Positions 1-8,269 of a DNA stretch of 11,143 nucleotides are shown here, piece after piece (positions within the stretch are counted from its first letter, which is position 1; every line of letters starts with the position of its first letter). Both the position numbers and the translations under genes were made by a program. This DNA is from Fidelibacterota bacterium UBA1134 (GTDB lineage: Bacteria; Fidelibacterota; Marinisomatia; Marinisomatales; S15-B10): positions 10,023 through 21,165 of the forward strand of contig DCAL01000078.1 in NCBI GenBank assembly GCA_002311975.1, given 5' to 3'. A model generated the notes under the pieces. The model ran no database searches. It had not been told where the DNA came from and worked only from the letters and a program-made list of their open reading frames with translations.

Positions 1-1234
1 CTGGGACGGGGATAAGTTTGTTATCATCCTTTACCATAGTGATAGACTTACGGGCAACTTCGGAGGCGGTGGCGCGGGAGGCAGTTTGCCCCAATTTCGA
101 CTGTGCGGTCTCCAGTGACACCGTCCTCTCCTGCCAGAGACCCAGTTCTCGCTTAGCGGCCAGAATCCGTGATACAGATTCGTCGATCCGCTCAGCACTG
201 ATCCTGCCGCTCCTCACAGCCTCAATCACCGATTCCATGGCGCGATCAACATCAATCGGAAGCAGTATCAGATCACTGCCAGCCTCGATAGCGCGGATCG
301 CAGCTTCGCCCGCCCAGAATGCTTCCGTAATTCCCCCCATCTCCATGGCGTCAGTCACGATGAGACCGCTGAAACCGTACTCCTGCCGCAGGAGCCGTTC
401 ATTGAGAGTGTGGGAGAGAGTTGCCGGCAGACGGGATTTATCCAGTTCAGGGACGGCTATATGCCCCACCATAATCACCTTGACCCCGGCGTCGATGGCG
501 GCCTTGAAGGGAGCAAGATCAATAACTTCAAATACTTCTCGGTCTGCCGTAATCACTGGCAGCGTGGAGTGGGAATCGGTCCCTGTGTTACCGTGACCTG
601 GGAAGTGCTTGGCCGTAGCCCACAGTCCGTGCTCCTGTGCGCCGCGGATAAATTCAGCGCCAAACTGTGCTACTGTCCCGGGTGAATCGCCATAGGAACG
701 GAAATTGATGATAGGATTGTCAGGATTGCTGTTGACGTCCATTACGGGGGCAAATGTCACGTGGACACCAATAGCTCTTGCCTCTTTGGCCGTAATCATC
801 CCCTGTTTGTAGGCGAGGCCCGAATCACCGGTAGCCGCCAGCGCCATATTGGTAGGGAAAAGTGTACCGCCGTCCAACTGCTGACCTACGCCCCGCTCGT
901 AATCGGCGGCCACCAGAAGCGGAATACTCGCCATACGCTGGAGTTCATTCAGGTTCGCAACAGTACCGTGAACGGTTCCGAAAAACTGGATGACACCGCC
1001 GAGATGATTCTCCGAGATCAACCGCTTCACCTGTCGATAGGTGTAGGCACTTTCGCTATAGAATCTGCCTGAATAACGCACCATGAACATTTGTCCGGCT
1101 TTCTCTTCCAGCGACAAGTCCGCCAGATTTGACGGCGCCAGATCTTCCGGTCCCGTAGATGGCATCTGGGTACACCCGGCCAAGTAACCGATCATCACGA
1201 TTGTGACGCCGCGGATAATCTTATCCTTCCACAT
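1..1234 (-). CDS. nagZ: GH3 beta-N-acetylhexosaminidase lipoprotein (NagZ-like), 3' end cut by window edge
   Basis: Predicted to cleave terminal beta-linked N-acetylglucosamine from cell-wall muropeptides or related glycans outside the cytoplasm. The 411 visible residues start with a lipoprotein signal: basic WKDKIIR, a short hydrophobic stretch, then lipobox LAGC with Cys21. The +2 residue is Thr, not the Asp retention signal. The GH3 TIM-barrel domain follows (about 38-365). It carries the NagZ hallmark KHFPGHG (209-215) running into TDSHSTLP, with the Asp220-x-His222 catalytic dyad, and VTDAMEMGGI with the likely nucleophile Asp295. From about residue 390 the text (EVARKSITMVKDDNKLIPV) matches the beginning of the GH3 C-terminal domain, so this is the longer two-domain form, as in Bacillus NagZ, not the short cytoplasmic enterobacterial form. 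The start ATG at 1234-1232 has AGGAG (1244-1240) five bases upstream and overlaps the end of alr by 14 bp. The C-terminus is outside the window. Confidence 0.93.
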   Translation of the reverse strand, partial: MWKDKIIRGVTIVMIGYLAGCTQMPSTGPEDLAPSNLADLSLEEKAGQMFMVRYSGRFYSESAYTYRQVKRLISENHLGGVIQFFGTVHGTVANLNELQRMASIPLLVAADYERGVGQQLDGGTLFPTNMALAATGDSGLAYKQGMITAKEARAIGVHVTFAPVMDVNSNPDNPIINFRSYGDSPGTVAQFGAEFIRGAQEHGLWATAKHFPGHGNTGTDSHSTLPVITADREVFEVIDLAPFKAAIDAGVKVIMVGHIAVPELDKSRLPATLSHTLNERLLRQEYGFSGLIVTDAMEMGGITEAFWAGEAAIRAIEAGSDLILLPIDVDRAMESVIEAVRSGRISAERIDESVSRILAAKRELGLWQERTVSLETAQSKLGQTASRATASEVARKSITMVKDDNKLIPVP

Positions 1235-2330
1235 AAATTCTCCTCGTTCGTCCACCGATGGCAGTCATCAGCACGTACGGTGTCAGGTCAGTTGCCCGGG
1301 CGATCTCTTCTATTAGGATTCGGCTCTCACCGTCATCTCCGAAAATGAGCACATGGTCGCCGATCGCGGGTTCATCATCGCCAAAGTTGACCATAAATTG
1401 ATCCATACAGACACGCCCCGCTATTGGGTAGTTTCTTCCTCTGTATCCGACGTAACCCTTCTTGAACCAGTTCCGCGGCATCCCATCTGCGAAACCGGCC
1501 TGAACCACAGCAATGTAAGCGTCACTGTCAGGAGCATAGTCCGAGCCGTAACTTACAGGCGTACCGGCCTTCACGCGTTTGAGCTGTACGATGGGTCCCA
1601 TGAAGTTCATGACCGGCTCCAGATTGATAGACTCCGGGGTCTCATCTGATGGATAGGCTCCATAGAGGATCATCCCGACCCGCACCAGGTTGAAGTACGA
1701 CTGGGGCATATCGAGGACACTGCCACTGTTTGAAATGTGAAAGTACTTCGTCTTGAGACCGGCCGCCTCGGCGAGAGTCGCCACTCGCGTAAAACGCTCT
1801 GTCTGAAGATCGGCGTAACTCTTATCGCCCTCATCTGAGGTAGAGTAGTGGGAATAGATCCCTTCCAAGCGTATTTCAGGACGGCTCTTGAATTCGTCCA
1901 GTATCTTCTCCACCTCATCCATCAAGACGCCAAGGCGCGTCATCCCTGTATCCACCTTAAGGTGAACTTTTGGACAATTCCCCTCTGAAACCGCAAAATC
2001 TGAAAGGAGTTCTATTTGATCGTGCCATGAAACGTTCAAGGTGATGTCCTTTTTCAGGGCAGATTCGAGAACATCTCCATTCAGGCATTCAAAAGTCAGA
2101 ATCTTCCCCTCCACACCAGCCCTCCTTAACTCCAGCGCTTCTTCCATGGTGAAGACGCCGAAGAAACTTGCGCCAGCTTTTTCCAGCGCCTGGGTAACCG
2201 GCACCGCTCCGTGACCGTAACCGTCGGCCTTCACCACCGGCATGACCTGAGTGTCTCCCACCTGAGCCTGAACCTTCTCATAATTGCGGACGAGCCTGTC
2301 CAAGTGAATTTCGGCTACAGGACTAAACAT
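1221..2330 (-). CDS. alr: Alanine racemase (PLP-dependent)
   Basis: Interconverts L- and D-alanine in the cytoplasm, supplying D-Ala for peptidoglycan. The protein is 369 aa, the usual family length. The PLP lysine is Lys34 in VVKADGYGHG near the N-terminus. KVDTGMTRLG follows at 125-134, including the arginine that tunes the PLP site, then HISNSG at 198-203, VSYG at 259-262 with Tyr261 in the place of the second catalytic base, and CMDQ at 308-311. In the usual G-Y-A-D-G motif the tyrosine is Phe (AGFADGM). An ATG at 2408 is in frame, but its 26 extra residues do not resemble the family. The ATG at 2330 begins MFSPVAEIHLDRL, a standard Alr N-terminus, overlaps the stop of the upstream kinase gene by 8 bp and has GGAAA about eight bases before it. 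It overlaps the GH3 gene downstream by 14 bp, so it is probably translated as part of the same operon. Confidence 0.96.
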   Translation of the reverse strand: MFSPVAEIHLDRLVRNYEKVQAQVGDTQVMPVVKADGYGHGAVPVTQALEKAGASFFGVFTMEEALELRRAGVEGKILTFECLNGDVLESALKKDITLNVSWHDQIELLSDFAVSEGNCPKVHLKVDTGMTRLGVLMDEVEKILDEFKSRPEIRLEGIYSHYSTSDEGDKSYADLQTERFTRVATLAEAAGLKTKYFHISNSGSVLDMPQSYFNLVRVGMILYGAYPSDETPESINLEPVMNFMGPIVQLKRVKAGTPVSYGSDYAPDSDAYIAVVQAGFADGMPRNWFKKGYVGYRGRNYPIAGRVCMDQFMVNFGDDEPAIGDHVLIFGDDGESRILIEEIARATDLTPYVLMTAIGGRTRRIYVEG

Positions 2331-3282
2331 CCTCAATTTCCAATCGTGACCATTGCCCAACGTCTGCATCAAGCAGTGCAAGCCCGCCGAAAACGGGAAG
2401 ATGATCATCAGTTACCCATTCAACCTCTTGGAAAGTCAACAGGAGAAAGTCTTCCACCTGATCTCTGTAAAACTGTGACTGTCTGATGAGAGAACCGCAA
2501 CAGCCGAGGGAGAGATTCTCTACTTCCGGCCCCATCTTTTCGGACACCTCCTCCACCATATCAGCAAGCTTCTCCGCTCCGTGCGATACCAATTGAGACG
2601 CCAGAAAGTTTCCGTCCTCGGCTAAAGATAGAATAAGGGGTGCAACAGCTGCCACTTTAGAGACGGTTCCACGCGCGAGCGACACAGTTTCCAGCACATC
2701 CTTCAACTCTTCCTTACCGAAGAACCTAACAACTTCTTCCTTCAGTTGGACCACATCCTCATCCAATAGATGTTCATTCATGATGAGCTGTGTCAGAATC
2801 GATTTTCCGACCCAATATCCACTGCCTTCATCACCTGCTGTAAAGCCTACTCCGCCCGCTCTGTGAAGGCGATCCTCGCTATCAATACCAAGGACGATAC
2901 TTCCTGTCCCTGCGATCAGTGTAATACCGGGATTGCCATGCCAGATGGAGCGGTGTGCCAGTACGGCATCGCTGGTGAGAATAACGTCGCCAGCCGTAAA
3001 GGCCGTTTCCAGCATAGTCTGCAGCGCCGGCCGGTATTTACGGTTGCTGATACCTGCCATCCCCACAACACACGCCTCAACATCAGCAGCATCACACGAA
3101 GCGTGAGAGAGAATCTGAGTTATCAGCTTCTCCAGTTCCCGAATACCGTTCTGTCCGTACACATTAGGATTGGTTCCCTTGCCGGTCAGGATGAATCCGC
3201 ACCGGGCGCTAGCATCAAGCAGGAGAAGATCAGTCTTTGAACCGCCGCCATCGATGGAGAGAATCCACCGTTCAGCCGCCAT
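2323..3282 (-). CDS. BadF/BadG/BcrA/BcrD-family N-acetylglucosamine (or MurNAc) kinase
   Basis: ASKHA-fold sugar kinase of 319 aa, most like N-acetylglucosamine kinase/MurK, which phosphorylates recovered amino sugars in the cytoplasm using ATP. The phosphate-1 loop DGGGSKT is at 11-17. SDAVLAH at 104-110 has Asp105 as the likely catalytic base. The phosphate-2 loop AGTGSIVLG is at 124-132, and the diagnostic GDEGSGYWVG is at 150-159. There is no CoA-dehydratase activator cysteine cluster, so the sugar-kinase branch is preferred over BadF-type activators. I chose the ATG at 3282 because GAGGAA sits five bases upstream and residue 1 falls just before the first beta strand. A second ATG ten codons upstream (3312) lacks a good ribosome site. 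It overlaps the preceding gene by 11 bp and alr by 8 bp. Neighbouring GH3 hexosaminidase and Alr support a muropeptide-recycling role. Whether the substrate is GlcNAc, MurNAc or both cannot be read from sequence. Confidence 0.9.
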   Translation of the reverse strand: MAAERWILSIDGGGSKTDLLLLDASARCGFILTGKGTNPNVYGQNGIRELEKLITQILSHASCDAADVEACVVGMAGISNRKYRPALQTMLETAFTAGDVILTSDAVLAHRSIWHGNPGITLIAGTGSIVLGIDSEDRLHRAGGVGFTAGDEGSGYWVGKSILTQLIMNEHLLDEDVVQLKEEVVRFFGKEELKDVLETVSLARGTVSKVAAVAPLILSLAEDGNFLASQLVSHGAEKLADMVEEVSEKMGPEVENLSLGCCGSLIRQSQFYRDQVEDFLLLTFQEVEWVTDDHLPVFGGLALLDADVGQWSRLEIEDV

Positions 3283-3736
3283 ACCGTTCCTCAAGAAACC
3301 CCCTGAGGTCATCGAAACTTTCGAATTCCTGTGTACAACATCCGAGAATCCACGAACTGACTTTACGGCGCGGCATGCCGAGAACGGTGTAGACGGGTAT
3401 CCCCAAATGGTAGGACAGCGTCACCTCACCGTGTGTTCCGCCCCCCGCCAGAACATGCTCATCCCAGAGACAAATAACGTAATCCGTCTGATTTACAAGT
3501 GAGTCCAAATCTTCACGAATGATTTTCTGCACCACCTTTTTGAAACGATCGTAGTCATCCGTCTTCCACAAACGAAAGTTCTTCAGTTCTTCTTCTGTCA
3601 GTAGAGTCTTCTCTTTTTCGACGGGATTGAAGACGTCGTGCTGAAGGGTTCCCTTCAACCAAAGGCTCATCTCCTCTCTCCAGCGTCCTCCACTGTCAGG
3701 TGCATCTTCTATGGCGCCTGAAAGATAAGCTTTCAT
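3272..3736 (-). CDS. Nucleoside 2-deoxyribosyltransferase-like protein
   Basis: Small cytoplasmic protein of 154 aa with the layout of the nucleoside 2-deoxyribosyltransferase superfamily (deoxyribosyl transfer between bases, or N-glycosidic hydrolysis of nucleotides). It starts with KAYLSGAIEDA (beta-1 and glycine turn), then a Gly-Arg-Trp helix (17-19), VFNP at 35-38, REDLDSLVNQTDYVICLWDE at 74-93, and GGGTHGEV at 98-105. Glu104 sits where family members carry the catalytic glutamate. The reading frame is open back to 3934, but those 66 extra residues are low-complexity, Cys-rich translation antisense to nothing known and lie within the permease gene in another frame. The ATG at 3736 forms an ATGA overlap with the permease stop, so translation is probably coupled. 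It overlaps the kinase gene by 11 bp. Its substrate is unknown; a base-exchange, nucleotide-sanitising or sugar-nucleotide role is possible. Confidence 0.75.
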   Translation of the reverse strand: MKAYLSGAIEDAPDSGGRWREEMSLWLKGTLQHDVFNPVEKEKTLLTEEELKNFRLWKTDDYDRFKKVVQKIIREDLDSLVNQTDYVICLWDEHVLAGGGTHGEVTLSYHLGIPVYTVLGMPRRKVSSWILGCCTQEFESFDDLRGFLEERYGG

Positions 3737-4488
3737 CGGATCATAATCTTTGTGAAGAGGAAAATGTTGAGCAGATGCCAGACAGCGACAAGGAGCAAAG
3801 GTACCAGCCAACTCAGCAAAGTAAGGTGCGTATTGAAAATGAGCTCCCGCCCTCCCTGTGCCAGCATGGCTGTAGGCAACAGCGAGAACGCACTTTCCAG
3901 TGCGGCAGGAAAAGACTCGAGCGGAATAATCCATCCCGATGAAAACACAATGGCAAAGAATATGATAAACACGCCAAAGAGGTGCAGACCAGAACTCTTC
4001 GTGGCAAGAGTCAGAGAGAACGCGAGGTTTTCAACAAGCAGAGTGAGGAGGAGAATGAAGAACAGAAATCCAACCATGGGCAAGAGCGGCAGAAACAACC
4101 CAGACAGAAGTTGAAGAATAGTGAGAGCAATGAGCGCCCTGATCAAGACTTCAGGTACCATGGCGAAAATGATGGCTGAAGCTACACCCGCGCCGGAGTT
4201 TGGTGTAGCCATGACAGACTCATAGAAACTTTGTGAACGTCGATTCTCAAACAGATCCGAAAACAAGGGAAAGTAAGATGATACCAGTACGATCACGAAG
4301 ACGAGACCGGGCTGAACCCACGCTTCAAAAGGGATCCCCTCAATGACAGTCTGTAGGATGTTTCTAAGCCCGAAAACAATCGAGAGGTATATTACCACAG
4401 GCAGAAGGAGCGCCAGAGATAGCTCGGTCAGCCAGTGATGTCCCAGGATCCAGAGTCGCCGACGCAGGAAGACAGCTGTCAATTTCAT
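3733..4488 (-). CDS. ABC-2 type exporter permease
   Basis: Integral membrane subunit of 251 aa, partner of the ATPase encoded immediately upstream. Six hydrophobic segments can be read at about 23-43, 61-78, 103-127, 129-153, 169-190 and 223-246, separated by short charged loops, the standard ABC-2 half-transporter layout. The GWIIPLESFP stretch (185-194) resembles the conserved proline-rich turn before the last two helices in NodJ/DrrB-type permeases. A charged loop with ENRRSQSFYESVMATP (81-96) matches the coupling region that contacts the ATPase in this family. The ATG overlaps the ATPase stop as ATGA, so the two subunits are probably made in equal ratio. The exported substrate cannot be deduced; drug, lipid or polysaccharide export are all known for this family. 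Confidence 0.9.
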   Translation of the reverse strand: MKLTAVFLRRRLWILGHHWLTELSLALLLPVVIYLSIVFGLRNILQTVIEGIPFEAWVQPGLVFVIVLVSSYFPLFSDLFENRRSQSFYESVMATPNSGAGVASAIIFAMVPEVLIRALIALTILQLLSGLFLPLLPMVGFLFFILLLTLLVENLAFSLTLATKSSGLHLFGVFIIFFAIVFSSGWIIPLESFPAALESAFSLLPTAMLAQGGRELIFNTHLTLLSWLVPLLLVAVWHLLNIFLFTKIMIR

Positions 4489-5408
4489 TCGTGGAGTCTC
4501 TCTCTGGAGGTTAAAATCAGCGTTTCAAGGCCAACTTTGTCGGCGCGATAGTCCACCAAATCCGATCCGATTGCCATTTTGATGACGTCAAACAGTACCT
4601 TCCTCTCGCGGGCATAAAAGTCGAAGATTTTTCCAATCTTTGAGGGATTCACCAGCGTGGTCAGTTTAATCAGATTATTATACAGTTCATCAGGCAAGAG
4701 TTCGAAGTGAATCTGGAAATGATGAAGTTCACCGGTATCTGACAATAGTTTGTCCAGAGTACCATCCAAAATCACCTTACCGTGATGCATGATGACGATT
4801 CTGTCGTGAATCCTCTCCGCTTCTTCGATATATTGAGTGGTGAAGATGACAGTTTTGCTTCCCTTCTTGCTCAATAGATAATTCCAGACAATATATCTTG
4901 AGCGTATGTCCAGAGACGTTGTCGGTTCATCCAGCAGCAAGATCTCCGGATCGTGGATCAGCACCTTGATGAGCATGGTACGCTTCAGAAATCCGCGCGA
5001 CAAACTTTCCGGAAAATCATCAAGATAGTCTAAAACCTCGAATGTATGCGCCAGTTTGCGCACTCTCCGCCTTACTACATCTTTATCAAGACCGTAAAGC
5101 ATGCCGTGAAAAGTAAGGTTTTGCCTGATGGTAAGCTGACGGTCGAAATCTGGCGACTGCGGCATGTAGCCCACCACCGTGCTTGTCTCATTCTTGCGCA
5201 GCTGAACATCCAACCCGTTTACGAAGACATTGCCGAACTCAGGTTTTGCTATACCTGCGATCACTTTCAGCAGAGTACTCTTCCCTGCGTCATTATCACC
5301 TACAATAACGGTCATCGATCCCCGTTCGATGCCGAAAGAGAGACCGGAAAGGACGGTCCTATCGTTGAGGACTTTACCGAGCTTCTTTAATGAAACGGAT
5401 GCTTCCAT
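4485..5408 (-). CDS. ABC transporter ATP-binding subunit (DrrA/NodI-like)
   Basis: Cytoplasmic ATPase of 307 aa that powers the permease encoded next. Walker A is GDNDAGKST (37-45), the Q-loop is near YMPQSP (81-86), the signature is LSRGFLKR (136-143), Walker B with the catalytic glutamate is EILLLDEP (155-162), and the D-loop is TSLD (164-167). Two departures from the textbook pattern are visible: the second glycine of the LSGGQ signature is Arg, and the switch (H-loop) position reads TTQYIEEAE, with Gln192 in place of His. The Gln form is typical of the DrrA drug-exporter ATPases, so this supports the subfamily and does not argue for inactivity. A C-terminal extension of about 80 residues (from 225) also fits DrrA-like proteins. 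The gene begins 95 bp after polA. That gap shows no convincing terminator or promoter, so co-transcription with polA is plausible but not shown. Confidence 0.93.
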   Translation of the reverse strand: MEASVSLKKLGKVLNDRTVLSGLSFGIERGSMTVIVGDNDAGKSTLLKVIAGIAKPEFGNVFVNGLDVQLRKNETSTVVGYMPQSPDFDRQLTIRQNLTFHGMLYGLDKDVVRRRVRKLAHTFEVLDYLDDFPESLSRGFLKRTMLIKVLIHDPEILLLDEPTTSLDIRSRYIVWNYLLSKKGSKTVIFTTQYIEEAERIHDRIVIMHHGKVILDGTLDKLLSDTGELHHFQIHFELLPDELYNNLIKLTTLVNPSKIGKIFDFYARERKVLFDVIKMAIGSDLVDYRADKVGLETLILTSRERLHE

Positions 5409-5503
5409 CTCTCATTCCCGATTTTCGATTCACTATTCTCCATCAGAGATCAACTCTTGAGTACCAAATTCTATCTCGATCGAAAACAGAAAATACTCAA
5501 TTC

Positions 5504-8263
5504 TTAGTGCGCCTCAAACCACGATTCACCTACGCCGCAATCTACAATCACAGGTACGTCCAATGCCAGCGCAGCCTCCATCTCCTGGACTACCATCTCT
5601 CGCAGATGATCCAGTTCTTCCTCCGGCACCTCAAACAGCAGTTCATCGTGAATCTGGAGAATCATCTGACTTTTCAAATTCTCATTCTTCAGCCGTTCGT
5701 GGATCTTTATCATGGCCAGCTTAATCATCTCTGCTGCGGTACCCTGAATTGGCATATTGATTGTCGCTCTTTCGGCAGCGCTCCTGACCCTCTGATTGGC
5801 GTCATCGATATCGTAGCAATAGCGCCGACGGCCCAGCATCGTTTGAATAAACTTTTCCTTGCGTGCAAAATCGAGCGTCGCATCAATAAAGTCTCTAATG
5901 CCCGCATAACGGTCGAAGTATGCCTCAATAACTTTGCGCGACTCGTCCAGCGGTATATCCAATTCTTGAGACATTCTGAACGGGCCGGCACCGTACATGA
6001 CGCCAAAATTTACCACCTTCGCCGTGCGACGCATTTCCGGCAGTACATCCTTCAAGTCCACACCAAAGATGTTGCCCGCTGTATGGGCATGGATATCCTC
6101 CCCTTTCGCGAAGGCATCTTGCAAGGTTTCATCGCCACTGAGATGAGCCATGATACGCAACTCGATTTGAGAATAATCAGCCGAAAAAATGACCCGTCCA
6201 TCCGTCTGCGGTCTGAACGCTTTGCGGATCTCCCTTCCCTCTTCGGCCCGGATGGGAATGTTCTGGAAGTTGGGATTGCTGCTGGCAAGGCGACCGGTAG
6301 CCGCCACTGTCTGGCTAAACGATGAATGAATGCGGCCGGTCTCAGGGTGGATAAGCTTCGGGATGGCATCAACGTAAGTTGATTTGAGCTTCTGAAACTT
6401 GCGATATTCCAAAATCTTCGCCGGCAATGGATGATGGCTTTTCAATCTTCCTAACACATTAACATCCGTGGAACGGCGGCGAATTTGCGGAAGGTTCAGC
6501 GTATCAAAGAGGATTACGGCAAGCTGCTTGGGCGAGTTCAGATTAAAGTTTGTACCGGCTATGGTACATATCTCCCTCGTGAAAGTGTCGATTTTTTTCT
6601 CCATCCACGTGGACATCTCCGCCATCATTTCTTTGTCCACATAGACGCCGTCGTACTCCATCTGCATGAGGACTGGAATCAGCGGCGCCTCAACTTTTCT
6701 GTAGAAATCGCGAAGATCAGACTCTTCAAGCTTTCGATTCAGGATGGGAACGAGAAGACGGCAGACGTCAGCATCTTCGGCTGCGTAGAAGGAAACTTTT
6801 TCCACACCCACCTGATCCATGGTGAGCTGATTCTTGCCTGTACCGATGAGATCGGTAATGGGCTGCATCCGGTACTGCAGGTGCTCTTCGCTCAGGTAGT
6901 CAAGTTTGTAGGAGCGGGACTCAGGCTTCAGCAGATGCGCGGCCAGCATGGTGTCGCATACCACCCCTTGAACGTCAACGCCGTGACGCTTTAGAATGAG
7001 CATATCGTACTTGATATTCTGACCACACTTGGCCAGCGATGAATCTTCGAACAACGGCCGCATCTGTGTCAGGACAGCTTCGAGATCATCGCCTTTGCCG
7101 GCGAACAGCGGCTTCGTCTTCTCCGGAAACAGAATCGGGACATACCATCCGCTGTCATCTCTTACGGAGAAACTGAACCCGACAATCTCCGCCAGCATGG
7201 GATCGGTGCTGGTTGATTCGATATCCATAGAGATAAGATCTGCCGATTTTAGAGTTGCTATCATCTTCTTCAGGTCGTTCAATGAATTTACAGTCGTATA
7301 GTCTTTCGCAATTTCGGCGACTTCAGCCGTGACCTCTGTTCCCCGGAACATATCCAGCTGCCCCTGAAGTCGGAAAAACTCCAGTTCACGAAAAATTTCC
7401 GCCATGGCATCGAAGTCAAAATCTCTGCGTTCAAGGTCATCTAATTCCACATCAAGTGGAACGTCAATCCTGATGGTCACAAGTTCCTTTGACAGTCTTG
7501 CAATGTCTGCTCCTTTAGTAAGTCCTTCCCGGACGCGTTTGTTTTTCACTTCCTCGGCATGATCAAGAACAGCATCGAAACTGCCGTACTCCTGAAGAAG
7601 TTTGACAGCGGTCTTCTTGCCCACGCCTGGAACGCCCGGCACATTATCGGATGAATCACCCATGAGCCCGAAGAGGTCGACGATCTTTTCCGGCGCTACA
7701 CCCCACCTCTGCTCCACTCGTTCGCGATCGACAACAGCGGCGGCATCGCTCTGACGCCCCGGGCTATACATGAATATTGAATCGTTCACTAACTGCATAA
7801 AGTCCTTGTCTCCGCTGACAATATATGCCTCCATCCCGGCTTCCTTCGCCCGCACTGCCAGCGCTCCGATAACATCGTCTGCTTCGTATCCACCCACTTC
7901 GAGGCGTGGGAGATTCATCGCTTCAGTGAGTTTCCAGAGATCGGGGAGTTGGGCCCGCAGTTCATCGGGCATCTTCTCACGGGTGGCTTTGTACTGCGGA
8001 TACATTTTATTACGGAAAGTCTTCTCCTTGCTGTCGAATACTATGACAATATGATCGGGATCTTCATCCCGAAATAGTTTGAACATGGAGTTAATGAATC
8101 CGAAAAGGGCGCTGGTGTGACGGCCGTCTGAAGTGATAAGAGGATTGCGAATCATGGCAAAGTGAGCGCGATAGACTATGGCATATCCGTCTATGAGGAA
8201 GAGTCGTTTTTTCGACGAGGGATCCACCACGGAAGTTATGACGGCAGACTCGGTGACTTCAAT
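5504..8263 (-). CDS. polA: DNA polymerase I, with 5'-3' and 3'-5' exonuclease domains
   Basis: Fills gaps, removes Okazaki primers and does repair synthesis. All three domains are present and look active. Numbering is from an in-frame TTG at 8302, to ease comparison with E. coli. 5'-nuclease: LIDGYAIVYRAHFA (36-49), GGYEADDVIG (137-146), SGDKDF (163-168) and GDSSDNVPGVPGVGKKTA (215-232), the helix-hairpin-helix. Proofreading: MDIES with Asp360 and Glu362, Asp433 in QNIKYD, Tyr506 and Asp510 in FYAAEDAD. Polymerase: ATGRLAS (668-674), motif A SADYSQIELR (Asp709), O-helix RRTAKVVNFGVMYG with Lys762, Phe766 and Tyr770, motif C LQIHDELLFEV (Asp886). Length is about 919 aa, close to the 928 of E. 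coli. The start is unusual. TTG 8302 has no ribosome site. The only strong one (AGAAAGGAG, 8278-8270) is six bases before an in-frame ATT at 8263, used here. A tandem GTG at 8230/8227 is the main alternative. The gene appears to lead the minus-strand series. Confidence 0.95.
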   Translation of the reverse strand: MEVTESAVITSVVDPSSKKRLFLIDGYAIVYRAHFAMIRNPLITSDGRHTSALFGFINSMFKLFRDEDPDHIVIVFDSKEKTFRNKMYPQYKATREKMPDELRAQLPDLWKLTEAMNLPRLEVGGYEADDVIGALAVRAKEAGMEAYIVSGDKDFMQLVNDSIFMYSPGRQSDAAAVVDRERVEQRWGVAPEKIVDLFGLMGDSSDNVPGVPGVGKKTAVKLLQEYGSFDAVLDHAEEVKNKRVREGLTKGADIARLSKELVTIRIDVPLDVELDDLERRDFDFDAMAEIFRELEFFRLQGQLDMFRGTEVTAEVAEIAKDYTTVNSLNDLKKMIATLKSADLISMDIESTSTDPMLAEIVGFSFSVRDDSGWYVPILFPEKTKPLFAGKGDDLEAVLTQMRPLFEDSSLAKCGQNIKYDMLILKRHGVDVQGVVCDTMLAAHLLKPESRSYKLDYLSEEHLQYRMQPITDLIGTGKNQLTMDQVGVEKVSFYAAEDADVCRLLVPILNRKLEESDLRDFYRKVEAPLIPVLMQMEYDGVYVDKEMMAEMSTWMEKKIDTFTREICTIAGTNFNLNSPKQLAVILFDTLNLPQIRRRSTDVNVLGRLKSHHPLPAKILEYRKFQKLKSTYVDAIPKLIHPETGRIHSSFSQTVAATGRLASSNPNFQNIPIRAEEGREIRKAFRPQTDGRVIFSADYSQIELRIMAHLSGDETLQDAFAKGEDIHAHTAGNIFGVDLKDVLPEMRRTAKVVNFGVMYGAGPFRMSQELDIPLDESRKVIEAYFDRYAGIRDFIDATLDFARKEKFIQTMLGRRRYCYDIDDANQRVRSAAERATINMPIQGTAAEMIKLAMIKIHERLKNENLKSQMILQIHDELLFEVPEEELDHLREMVVQEMEAALALDVPVIVDCGVGESWFEAH

Positions 8264-8269
8264 TGAATT

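Noticed and set aside
18..1072. Several plus-strand open frames over the first kilobase
   Set aside because: They are antisense to the GH3 hexosaminidase, whose minus-strand frame carries a lipobox and all family motifs; the plus-strand products have no family features.
3737..3934. A 66-codon N-terminal extension of the NDT-like protein
   Set aside because: It lies wholly inside the permease gene in another frame, precedes the natural YLSG start, and the ATGA overlap at 3733-3736 gives a better start.
5409..5503. Promoter or terminator in the 95-bp gap between polA and the ABC ATPase
   Set aside because: TTGAGT and TAGAAT-like words are present, but their spacing (about 21) is too long, and no hairpin with a T-run is seen.
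5390..6325. Long 311-codon plus-strand open frame
   Set aside because: It is antisense to the polymerase domain of polA; its length follows from polA codon use and there are no recognisable motifs.
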